This document shows positions 37,778 to 44,538 of a stretch of 55,636 nucleotides of DNA, piece by piece. The position numbers were made by a program, and so were the translations under genes. The stretch comes from Corynebacterium sp. (GTDB taxonomy: Bacteria; Actinomycetota; Actinomycetes; Mycobacteriales; Mycobacteriaceae), in NCBI RefSeq assembly GCF_030538285.1, contig NZ_JAUNUG010000012.1, positions 16,406 through 72,041 on the forward strand, read 5' to 3'. Numbering within the stretch: position 1 is the stretch's first letter; each line of letters begins with the position of its first letter. Under the pieces are notes generated by a model, which had not been told where the DNA came from, did no database searches, and saw only the letters and a list, made by a program, of their open reading frames with translations.

Positions 37778-38365
37778 ATGACAACAGCCACCGCCGCCCG
37801 CACCTCCCGCACCGGAGTGCAGGATCTCGCCTACATCGCCGTCTTCGCCGCACTCATCATCGTGCTCGCCTTCGTCTCTATCCCCGTCGGCGCCGCTGGC
37901 GTGCCCATCGTGCTGCAGAACGCCGCTATCGTCCTCGCCGGACTCGTCCTCGGAGGGCGCCGCGGCTTCCTCGCCGCCGCACTCTTCCTCGCCCTCGGCC
38001 TCATCGGCCTGCCGGTCCTGGCTGGTGGACGCACCACCCTGGCGGCACTGGCTGGACCGACCGTCGGCTACCTTGCCGGCTACCTCGTCTCCGCAGGTGT
38101 GGCAGGTGCCATCGCCTACCGCGCGCGCCCGAAAAAGCGCGGCGAGCAGATGCTCTGGTTCGCCCTCGCCGCCTTCGTGGGCCTGCTCATCCAGTACACG
38201 CTCGGTGCGCTGGGACTGGTGTGGCGCGCTGGCCTGTCCCTGAGCGAGTCCATCATCGCCCAGGGTGCTTTCGTCGTCCCGGACGTGGCCAAGTTCGCCA
38301 TCATGGTCATCATCGCGCTCGGCATCCACGCCGCCTTCCCTGACCTGCTCACACGCAAGAAATAA
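37778..38365 (+). CDS. bioY: Biotin ECF transporter substrate-binding component BioY
   Basis: 195 aa integral membrane protein with about six helices and the BioY pattern (PVGAAGVPIVLQNAAIVLAG, GLIGLPVLAGG). It binds biotin. Its stop overlaps the bioM start by one base. The start follows the BioQ-like palindrome. Confidence 0.95.
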   Translation: MTTATAARTSRTGVQDLAYIAVFAALIIVLAFVSIPVGAAGVPIVLQNAAIVLAGLVLGGRRGFLAAALFLALGLIGLPVLAGGRTTLAALAGPTVGYLAGYLVSAGVAGAIAYRARPKKRGEQMLWFALAAFVGLLIQYTLGALGLVWRAGLSLSESIIAQGAFVVPDVAKFAIMVIIALGIHAAFPDLLTRKK

Positions 38366-39054
38366 TGCCCACCATCACTTTCGAGAACGTCTCCGTCACC
38401 TTTGACGGGGACGATTCCCCTACTCTCGACAAGATTTCCCTGGAACTCACCGAGCACCGCATCGGCATCATCGGTGCCAACGGCTCCGGGAAATCCACCC
38501 TTGCGCGCCTCATCAACGGGCTCGGCGATGCCACGGAAGGCCGCGTGCTTATCGACGCCGCCGACGTCGCCCGCCACGGCCGCGACATCCGCCGCCGCGT
38601 CGGATTCGTCTTCTCCGACGCCGAGAACCAGATCGTCATGCCACAGGTGCGCGACGACGTCGCCTTCTCCCTGCGCCGCCTGAAGCTCTCCCGCGCTGAG
38701 CGGGACGCACGTGTTAACGCCGCCCTCGCCCGCTTCGGCCTGCAGGACTTGGCAGACAACTCCCCGCACACGCTCTCCGGCGGCGAAAAGCAGCTCCTCG
38801 CCCTGGCCTCTGTGCTGGTCATCGAGCCGGATCTCATCATCGCCGATGAACCCACCACGCTGCTCGATCTGCGCAACCGCCACCGCATTGTCGCGGAATT
38901 CGCCAAGCTCGAGCAGCAACTCATCGTGGTCACCCACGACCTGGATATCCTCGCGGACTTCGACCGGGTCATCTGCCTCGACAACGGCAGTGTGATCGCC
39001 GATGGCACCCCGTCCGAGGTCTGCGCCCACTACCGGAACCTCATGCTGGCATGA
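38365..39054 (+). CDS. bioM: Biotin ECF transporter ATPase BioM
   Basis: 229 aa. Walker A GANGSGKST, signature LSGGEKQ, Walker B LIIADEPTT, switch VTHD. One reversed CGTCGATAAGC copy encodes VLIDAAD (38547). Energises BioY-mediated uptake. Confidence 0.95.
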   Translation: MPTITFENVSVTFDGDDSPTLDKISLELTEHRIGIIGANGSGKSTLARLINGLGDATEGRVLIDAADVARHGRDIRRRVGFVFSDAENQIVMPQVRDDVAFSLRRLKLSRAERDARVNAALARFGLQDLADNSPHTLSGGEKQLLALASVLVIEPDLIIADEPTTLLDLRNRHRIVAEFAKLEQQLIVVTHDLDILADFDRVICLDNGSVIADGTPSEVCAHYRNLMLA

Positions 39055-39662
39055 GGAACATCCCCTTAGGCGTCTACCTTCCCGGCACCACCGCGATTCA
39101 CCGCCTGCCGGCTGGCTGGAAGTTTCTCCTGCTCCTGGCCTTCATCCTGGCCTCGACCATCCTGGTGAAAACGCCCTTCGTCGCGGCCTGCTGGCTGGCT
39201 GTGGTCCTGCTCGGCTACGTGATCGCCCGGGTACCGGTACGCACTGCGCTCGGCCAGATCCTGCCGGTCATGCCCGTTCTCGCCGTGCTCGGTGGTTTCC
39301 AGTGGTGGCAGCGCGGATGGGAATTCGCCCTGACCACCGTGCTCGTTCTGCTGGCCTCCGTGGCGGCGGCTGCTTTGCTCACCCTGACCACCTCTATCGC
39401 CGAGCTCATGGCCGCCATCGAGCGCGGCCTTAGCCCCTTCGAACGTTTCGGGCTGCCCGTGGAAACCATCTCCCTGGCGGTGTCATTGACGCTGCGGCTC
39501 ATCCCCCTCCAGCTGGCGACGGTCCACGAGGTCTTGGCCGCTCGCAAAGCGCGCGGCGCCGGCTTCTCCATCGCCGCATTCGGCACCCCGGTGCTGGTGC
39601 GCTCCATCCGCCGGGCCCGCTTGCTGGCGGAGGCGCTTATCGCGCGGGGCGCCGCGGACTAG
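39051..39662 (+). CDS. bioN: Biotin ECF transporter transmembrane component BioN
   Basis: 203 aa EcfT-type protein with hydrophobic segments and the two coupling-helix Ala-Arg-Gly motifs (AARKARGAG and ALIARGA). It overlaps bioM by 4 bases and, at its 3' end, the convergent yceI gene by 4. Confidence 0.94.
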   Translation: MRNIPLGVYLPGTTAIHRLPAGWKFLLLLAFILASTILVKTPFVAACWLAVVLLGYVIARVPVRTALGQILPVMPVLAVLGGFQWWQRGWEFALTTVLVLLASVAAAALLTLTTSIAELMAAIERGLSPFERFGLPVETISLAVSLTLRLIPLQLATVHEVLAARKARGAGFSIAAFGTPVLVRSIRRARLLAEALIARGAAD

Positions 39663-40183
39663 TCCTGCCTGATCGCAGAGCCGTCAATCTCGATCCGCAC
39701 TTCGTCGGAAAGCAGCAACCCTCCCCTGGGCAGTTCAGCGTGGAAATCGAGTCCGAAGTCTTTCCGGTTGACGGTGGTGGACGCGCGGAAACCGAGTCGG
39801 TGCTCGATCTCGCCCGTGGCGGGAACGGGGACCTCGGCCTCGGCGATGTCGATGATATCCAGGACCACCGGCTGTGTCCGCCCCTTGACGGTGAGGTCAC
39901 CGTGAACGCGGGCCCGGTCACCGTCACCGTCGCGCTCGACCTCGGTAGAGCGGAAGGTGATGTCCGGGAACTGCTCGACGTCGAAGAAATCAGCGGCCAG
40001 CAGATGCTCGTCCCGATGAGCCACACCGGTACTCAACGAGGAGACGGCGATGGTCGCGGTGACTGAGTCGTCGATAAGCGAAGCCTCGAAGGAGGTGAAC
40101 AGGCCGCGCACCCGGGTGATCATGGCGTGACGGACTTCGAAAGCCACCTGGGACATGTCGGGATCAAGGACGTAGTGGACCAT
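39659..40183 (-). CDS. YceI-family lipocalin-like protein
   Basis: 174 aa with the YceI pattern: DPDMSQVAFEVRHAMITRVRG, HLLAADFFDVEQFPDITF and LDFHAEL. YceI proteins bind isoprenoid-like or amphiphilic ligands; many are secreted, but no signal peptide is seen here. The start is at 40183 (MVHYVLDP), overlapping the stop of a 35 aa upstream ORF (TAATG). It holds one CGTCGATAAGC copy (40069). Confidence 0.9.
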   Translation of the reverse strand: MVHYVLDPDMSQVAFEVRHAMITRVRGLFTSFEASLIDDSVTATIAVSSLSTGVAHRDEHLLAADFFDVEQFPDITFRSTEVERDGDGDRARVHGDLTVKGRTQPVVLDIIDIAEAEVPVPATGEIEHRLGFRASTTVNRKDFGLDFHAELPRGGLLLSDEVRIEIDGSAIRQD

Positions 40184-40290
40184 TAGCACCCCGTCGTGTC
40201 GAACAGGGTGCACTGCGGGACGCCGGCCAGCGAGGACAGCATGGACGACAAGAGCACGGGAAAACCGAGGATAAGGAGCAGAGTATTCAC
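40183..40290 (-). CDS. 35 aa hydrophobic peptide coupled to yceI
   Basis: GTG start, VNTLLLILGFPVLLSSMLSS continuing to GVPQC and a C-terminal Cys. The first 22 residues are hydrophobic, so it could be a membrane peptide. Its stop and the yceI start form TAATG. It shares a G-[IV]-P-Q-(Y)-C motif with the 41 aa ORF upstream. Ribosome binding site weak. Confidence 0.4.
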   Translation of the reverse strand: MNTLLLILGFPVLLSSMLSSLAGVPQCTLFDTTGC

Positions 40291-40299
40291 GGATGAGTC

Positions 40300-40389
40300 C
40301 TAACGGGAGGAGAAGAGGCTGACGGCCAGCTGCCCCATCGCCGCACTGGCAGAGCACGGGGGCAGAGGCACGACCGATGTGGAATCCAT
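40300..40389 (-). CDS. 29 aa leaderless peptide
   Basis: MDSTSVVPLPPCSASAAMGQ and nine more residues. The ATG lies 7 bases after TAGGGT (-10), itself 16 bases from TTGACG (-35), so transcription would begin at the ATG. It ends nine bases before the next ORF. Could be a leader peptide of the yceI transcript. Confidence 0.4.
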   Translation of the reverse strand: MDSTSVVPLPPCSASAAMGQLAVSLFSSR

Positions 40390-40424
40390 GAACCCTACCC
40401 TATACGTGAGCGTAGTCACGTCAA
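40389..40424 (-). promoter_or_regulatory. Promoter with CRP/GlxR-like operator for the yceI unit
   Basis: -35 TTGACG (40424-40419), 16 base spacer, -10 TAGGGT (40402-40397). The perfect inverted repeat ACGTGA-GCGTAG-TCACGT (40404-40421) fills the spacer and keeps the GTGA-N6-TCAC core of CRP/GlxR sites. A bound protein there would repress. Confidence 0.6.
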
Positions 40425-40541
40425 GGGCTCAGCAGCCACGCAATACTGCGGGATCCCCGGCATGGTGAGCCCCAGGGAGGACAAGAACAAGAGGTAGTCA
40501 TACCTGAACCGCGACAGATTACCTGTCAAGGGTCCGGGCAT
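40416..40541 (-). CDS. Possible 41 aa small ORF
   Basis: MPGPLTGNLSRFRYDYLLFL and 21 more residues, with a short hydrophobic run and GIPQYC near the end, like the 35 aa ORF. Its stop falls within the yceI-unit operator. It starts just after the pspA terminator, so its own promoter is not obvious. Confidence 0.3.
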   Translation of the reverse strand: MPGPLTGNLSRFRYDYLLFLSSLGLTMPGIPQYCVAAEPLT

Positions 40542-40544
40542 GAC

Positions 40545-40580
40545 AAAGCCCCTACCCCACCGGGGGGGCCGGGGCAGGCA
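40545..40580 (-). terminator. Terminator after pspA
   Basis: On the minus strand CCTGCCCC pairs with GGGGTAGG (one G-U), extended by CCGG/CCGG, followed by GGGGCTTTG. It lies six bases after the pspA stop. Confidence 0.6.
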
Positions 40581-40585
40581 AAAGG

Positions 40586-41416
40586 CTATTCGCCGCGCAG
40601 CTCACGCATGCGCTGGGCCACGGCATCGTCGGAGACATTGGCTCCACCGTTACCGGACTCAATGGCCTTGTCAGCCTGGCCGGAGGTCAGCTGACCGCCG
40701 CCCTGCATCTCGGCGCGGATCTGCTCGAGGCGGGAATGGCCGGCCATCTGGATGCCTGCCTGCTGCACCTCGGCCATACGGCCCTCGACGGAGTTCTGAG
40801 CCAGCTCGGCCTGGCCGAGAGCGTTGGCGTAACGACGCTCGATCTTCTCGCGCACCTGGTCCAGGTTCGGGGTGGAACCGGAGGTGATGGCGTTCATGGA
40901 CTGCAGGGACTCGGAGACCTTCTCCTGCATCTTGGCCTGCTCCAGCTGGGAAAGCAGCTTGGTGCGCTCGGCGACCTTCTGCTGCAGGGCCATGGCGTTG
41001 CGCTCGACGGCCTGCTTGGCCTGGTCAGCCTGCTGCAGAGCCTGGTCGTGGAGCTGCTTGGTGTCCTCGACGGACTGCTCGGCGGTGACCAGCTGAGCGG
41101 CGAAAGCCTCGGCAGCGTTCTCATACTCCACGGCCTTACGCTCATCCCCTTCAGCGCGGGCCTTGTCGGCGAGCTGAAGCGCCTGGCGGGTGTTGGCCTG
41201 CAGCTTCTCGATCTCGCCGAGACGGCGGTTGAGCTGCATCTCCAGCTGGCGCTGGTTGCCGATGACAGCGGCCGCCTGCTGGGAAAGCTCCTGGTGCTGG
41301 CGCTGGGCGTCCTCGATGGCCTGCTGAATCTGCACCTTCGGGTCGGCGTTCTCCTCGATCTTCGAGTCGAAGAGCGCCATGAGGTACTTCCATGCCTTAA
41401 CGAAGGGGTTAGCCAT
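40586..41416 (-). CDS. pspA: PspA/IM30 family membrane-stress protein
   Basis: 276 aa, almost wholly helical coiled coil ([40 protein letters not shown], LKxL-type heptads). An amphipathic N-terminus, [20 protein letters not shown], would dock to membranes. ESCRT-III-like oligomers protect a stressed membrane. It lies downstream of clgR, as in mycobacteria (clgR-35kd_ag). AGGAAGG upstream. Confidence 0.95.
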   Translation of the reverse strand: MANPFVKAWKYLMALFDSKIEENADPKVQIQQAIEDAQRQHQELSQQAAAVIGNQRQLEMQLNRRLGEIEKLQANTRQALQLADKARAEGDERKAVEYENAAEAFAAQLVTAEQSVEDTKQLHDQALQQADQAKQAVERNAMALQQKVAERTKLLSQLEQAKMQEKVSESLQSMNAITSGSTPNLDQVREKIERRYANALGQAELAQNSVEGRMAEVQQAGIQMAGHSRLEQIRAEMQGGGQLTSGQADKAIESGNGGANVSDDAVAQRMRELRGE

Positions 41417-41488
41417 GTCGGATTGGGCCTTCCTGGTTAGTCAGTGTTTTACGCCACCATGGTAGCGGAGTAGGTGATGAACTGTCGC

Positions 41489-41812
41489 TTAAGCGTGCAG
41501 TGATTCTGTCGCCAGTTCCTCGGCGACAGACTGCAGCGCCATGGAGCCAGCCGCCTCAATGAGCACGTCTGCCACAGACGTGTCCAGTGCGTGGCACACC
41601 GACGCGAGAAGCTCCGAAGAGACCTCCTTGCGTCCGCGTTCCAATTCGGAGAGGTAGCCGGGGGACACGCGGGCCTGTTCGGCGAGTTCTCGCAGGGTGA
41701 TGCCCTGGTCGGCGCGGAAGGAGCGGAGGGCAGCACCGAGTGCCTCCCTCAGCAGCGGCTCGGGCGCGCGGCGGGTGGTGATCGGGGTATCAAGTACAGC
41801 GGTAGTAACCAT
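41489..41812 (-). CDS. clgR: Transcriptional regulator ClgR (XRE family)
   Basis: 107 aa with a Cro/C1-type helix-turn-helix ([20 protein letters not shown] and [20 protein letters not shown]). ClgR activates clp protease genes and is itself a Clp substrate; the C-terminus ESLHA is a plausible degron. The start MVTTAVLD (41812) lies eight bases after the cinA stop, giving a pgsA-cinA-clgR operon. Confidence 0.93.
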   Translation of the reverse strand: MVTTAVLDTPITTRRAPEPLLREALGAALRSFRADQGITLRELAEQARVSPGYLSELERGRKEVSSELLASVCHALDTSVADVLIEAAGSMALQSVAEELATESLHA

Positions 41813-41820
41813 TACTCCTC

Positions 41821-42282
41821 TTAACGTCCGGCATCCGTGGTTTGTTCCACGCGCTCCCACAGTCCTGCGAGTGCTGCCGCCACGGCCTGTTCACGGATGG
41901 CCCGCCGGTCACCGTCCAGCTGCAGTTTGTGCTTATCGACGTCCCCCGGCCCCGCAAATCCCAGCCACACCTCCCCTACCGGGTGCTCCCCCTGCGGCTC
42001 GGGGCCGGCGACACCGGTCAACGCCACTCCCCAATCGGCGCCGCATCGCTCGCGCGCGCCGCGGGCCATGGCGACTGCCGTCTCCCCGTCGACCGGATCC
42101 GCACCCGCCGGCACCCCGGCGAGGGAGTACTTGAGGTCGGTGGCGTAGGTGATCAACCCGCCGCGCAGCACCGCCGACGCCCCGGGGGTGTCGGCGAGGG
42201 TGGCGGCGGCGAGTCCCGCGGTGAGGGACTCGCAGAAGGCGACGGTGAGACCGCGGCGTCGCAAAGCATCGACGAGTGTCAT
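41821..42282 (-). CDS. cinA: CinA C-terminal domain protein (nicotinamide-nucleotide amidase type)
   Basis: 153 aa, only the C-terminal CinA domain: [37 protein letters not shown] and [12 protein letters not shown]. Such stand-alone domains deamidate NMN (PncC). Its start overlaps the pgsA stop (ATGA). One reversed CGTCGATAAGC copy encodes VDK. Confidence 0.92.
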   Translation of the reverse strand: MTLVDALRRRGLTVAFCESLTAGLAAATLADTPGASAVLRGGLITYATDLKYSLAGVPAGADPVDGETAVAMARGARERCGADWGVALTGVAGPEPQGEHPVGEVWLGFAGPGDVDKHKLQLDGDRRAIREQAVAAALAGLWERVEQTTDAGR

Positions 42283-42821
42283 TGCTTTCTCGAATCCCAC
42301 AGGTACTGCACGCCCGTGATGACGGTGACCGCCACTGCCGCGAGCATGACGATCCACGTCGGCAGGTCCATCCACTCCGGCAGCGGCAGCAAGTACAGGC
42401 CGATAGCAAGAGCCTGCAGGGTGGTTTTGATCTTGCCGCCCTTCGACGCCGGGACGACCAGGCCGCGGCGCAGCATGACCATGCGCCACAGGGTGATACC
42501 GAACTCACGCACCAGGATGACCACGGTCACCCACACCGGCAACACCCCGATGATGTTGAGTCCCATGAGCGCGGCGGTGATCAGTGCCTTATCAGCGATG
42601 GGGTCGGCGATCTTCCCGAAATCCGTCACCAGGTTGCGGGCACGCGCGATGTCGCCGTCGAGTTTGTCGGTGATCATCAGCGCGACGAAGACGCCGAAGG
42701 CCCACCACATCTGGCCGGTCAGCAGCAGCCAGAGGAAGAGGGGGATGACCAGGATCCGCAGGCTCGTCAACACATTGGGCAGGTTGAAATTGCTGGGCCG
42801 GTCAGTCGAAGGAGCAGTCAC
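42279..42821 (-). CDS. pgsA: CDP-diacylglycerol-glycerol-3-phosphate phosphatidyltransferase
   Basis: 180 aa membrane enzyme with the CDP-alcohol phosphotransferase motif DGDIARARN-x5-G-x3-D-x3-D (residues about 55-78). It makes phosphatidylglycerol phosphate. The GTG at 42821 is preferred to 42857 because the latter overlaps the divergent YciI gene start. Confidence 0.93.
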   Translation of the reverse strand: MTAPSTDRPSNFNLPNVLTSLRILVIPLFLWLLLTGQMWWAFGVFVALMITDKLDGDIARARNLVTDFGKIADPIADKALITAALMGLNIIGVLPVWVTVVILVREFGITLWRMVMLRRGLVVPASKGGKIKTTLQALAIGLYLLPLPEWMDLPTWIVMLAAVAVTVITGVQYLWDSRKQ

Positions 42822-42855
42822 GACACACACCCTACCCCGCGTAGAATCACCCGAC

Positions 42856-43155
42856 ATGAACTACTTCACAGTGCAGTACCGCTACCCCGACGGCGATGAG
42901 ACGATCACCCGCGTGCGCCCCGAGCACCGGGAGTGGCTCAAGACGCTTCTCGACGCCGGACAGCTCGTCGCTTCCGGCCCCCACACTGACGGTTCGGGTG
43001 GTGCGCTCATCATCGTCCGCCTGCCGGAGGGCTCCACCGTCACAGACGCCGAAGCACTGATGGACGCAGACCCCTTCATCCGCGAAAAGGCGCTCCAGGG
43101 GCGCGAGATCCGCCCCTGGAACGCCGTGCTCAACGTCTTTACTCCAGGTCGCTGA
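42856..43155 (+). CDS. YciI-family protein
   Basis: 99 aa with the YciI/YCII-related fold: NYFTVQYRYPDGDE, REWLKTLLDAGQLVASGPH, ADPFIREKALQGREIRPWN. The conserved His-Asp pattern of the family (HREW and ADPF) is present. Enzymatic role unknown. The 3' end overlaps convergent terC by 17 bases. Confidence 0.85.
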   Translation: MNYFTVQYRYPDGDETITRVRPEHREWLKTLLDAGQLVASGPHTDGSGGALIIVRLPEGSTVTDAEALMDADPFIREKALQGREIRPWNAVLNVFTPGR

Positions 43156-44248
43156 GTTTCGTCGAACCCTTCTCATGGGGTGATGCGGTCACGTCGTCGG
43201 CGGTGTACATCTCCTCCTCGGTGAGCTCGTGGTCCCACTCCTCCGGGCGGATACGGGTGTCGATGCCACCCTGCGCCTGGTCGTACTTGTTCTTCCATAT
43301 CGACGCCAGCACCGTCACCGTGAGGATGCCCACGATCACCACCAGGGACAGCTCGGTGGGCACCTCCGGCACGGTCACGTCCTCGCCGCCGTTAATGAAC
43401 GGCAGGTTGTTCTCGTGCAGTGCGTGCAGCAGCAGCTTCACGCCGATGAAGCCGAGGATCAGGCCCAGGCCGTAGGGCAGGAAGACAAGGCGGTCGAGGA
43501 GGCCGTCGAGAAGGAAGTACATCTGGCGCAGGCCCATCAGGGAGAAGGCGTTGGCGGTGAACACCAGGTACGCCTCAGTGGTGATGCCATAGATCGCGGG
43601 GATGGAGTCGAAGGCGAACATCACATCCACCAGGCCGATGGCCACCAGCGCGACGAACAGCGGGGTGAGCGCGAACTTACCGTGGTACTTAGCGGTGAGC
43701 TTGTCGCCGTGGTAGCCGGGGGTGACCGGGACGACCTTGCGCAGCCAACGGATGATCTTCATGTCATTCGGATCAGTCTCCGGCGCGTCCGTGAACTCAT
43801 CCCACAGCAGCTTGGCGGCGGTCCACAGCAGGAAGATGGCGAAGAGGTAGAACACGTCCGACCAGGCGGAGATGATCGCGGCGCCCGCCAGGATGAACAG
43901 CAAACGCAGCACCAGCGCCAGCACGATGCCGATGAGCAGCACCTTCTGCTGGTACTTGCGCGGGATCTTGAAAGCGCCCATGATCAGCGCGAAGACGAAG
44001 AGGTTGTCCACGCTCAGCGCCTTCTCCGTCACGTAGCCGGTGAAGTACTCCATGCCGTGCTGGTGATCCCACATGAAGTAGACGAACACACCAAACGCCA
44101 GGGCCAGGGCGACGTAGAACGCGGTCCACGTGCCGGATTCCTTGAGCGTGGGCTCATGGGGGGTGCGGACATGGGAGTAGAAATCGAAGATGAAGAATCC
44201 GAGGATCAACACGATGGTGGCGATCCAGATCCACAGGGGTACAGACAT
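43139..44248 (-). CDS. TerC/Alx-family membrane protein (probable Mn exporter)
   Basis: 369 aa with about nine helices and the TerC acidic motifs VTEKALSVDNLFVFALI (about 75-92) and VDVMFAFDSIPAIYGI (about 205-220). TerC/Alx proteins export Mn2+ or metalate exoenzymes. The start at 44248 follows GGAGG and lies after a manganese riboswitch. The C-terminus is a charged cytoplasmic tail. Confidence 0.9.
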   Translation of the reverse strand: MSVPLWIWIATIVLILGFFIFDFYSHVRTPHEPTLKESGTWTAFYVALALAFGVFVYFMWDHQHGMEYFTGYVTEKALSVDNLFVFALIMGAFKIPRKYQQKVLLIGIVLALVLRLLFILAGAAIISAWSDVFYLFAIFLLWTAAKLLWDEFTDAPETDPNDMKIIRWLRKVVPVTPGYHGDKLTAKYHGKFALTPLFVALVAIGLVDVMFAFDSIPAIYGITTEAYLVFTANAFSLMGLRQMYFLLDGLLDRLVFLPYGLGLILGFIGVKLLLHALHENNLPFINGGEDVTVPEVPTELSLVVIVGILTVTVLASIWKNKYDQAQGGIDTRIRPEEWDHELTEEEMYTADDVTASPHEKGSTKLSDLE

Positions 44249-44386
44249 TGTGCCTCCGGTCTTTTCAGGTTGCGTAAATGACCGGAGGTCTTCCTCACCT
44301 TGGAAAAACAAGGCCGGCACGACCGGGTCCTTGTTCAGGACCGTGCTGACGATCAATGCCGCTTAGGGGGTACTCCCCTCCATGGG
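44249..44386 (-). ncRNA. yybP-ykoY manganese riboswitch upstream of terC
   Basis: On the minus strand the leader carries GGGGAGTA (44378-44371) and ATCGTCAGCACGG (44353-44341), the hallmark sequences of the yybP-ykoY aptamer. The 3' end has a perfect 9 bp stem, GACCGGAGG (44280-44288) against CCTCCGGTC (44253-44261) on the + strand. This stem holds the terC ribosome binding site, so control is probably translational. Such riboswitches commonly precede terC-family genes. Confidence 0.8.
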
Positions 44387-44391
44387 GTGTC

Positions 44392-44397
44392 ACTATA
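44392..44397 (-). promoter_or_regulatory. -10 of terC promoter
   Basis: TATAGT on the minus strand, preceded by TG (extended -10 type), a few bases upstream of the riboswitch. No good -35 is seen. Confidence 0.5.
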
Positions 44398-44487
44398 CAC
44401 GGTTAGGTCTGGCACCGGTCGGCAAAATGTCACAAATGACGAGTGCACGTATTTTTATAGGCCCATTTCGGCTCCCTTTATAACAAT

Positions 44488-44517
44488 GACGCCTGTCGGC
44501 AAAAGCCAACAGGCGTC
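44488..44517 (-). terminator. Terminator after ftsK
   Basis: GACGCCTGTCGGC (44488-44500) and GCCAACAGGCGTC (44505-44517) form a 13 bp stem with one G-U-type mismatch and an AAAA loop. It lies 22 bases after the ftsK stop. Confidence 0.75.
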
Positions 44518-44538
44518 AAATGTTACAGGGTGACCCCC

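Noticed and set aside
44357-44538. Extra N-terminal coding for TerC upstream of 44248
   Set aside because: The extended frame coincides with conserved riboswitch sequence; codon patterns there are non-coding and a ribosome binding site precedes 44248.
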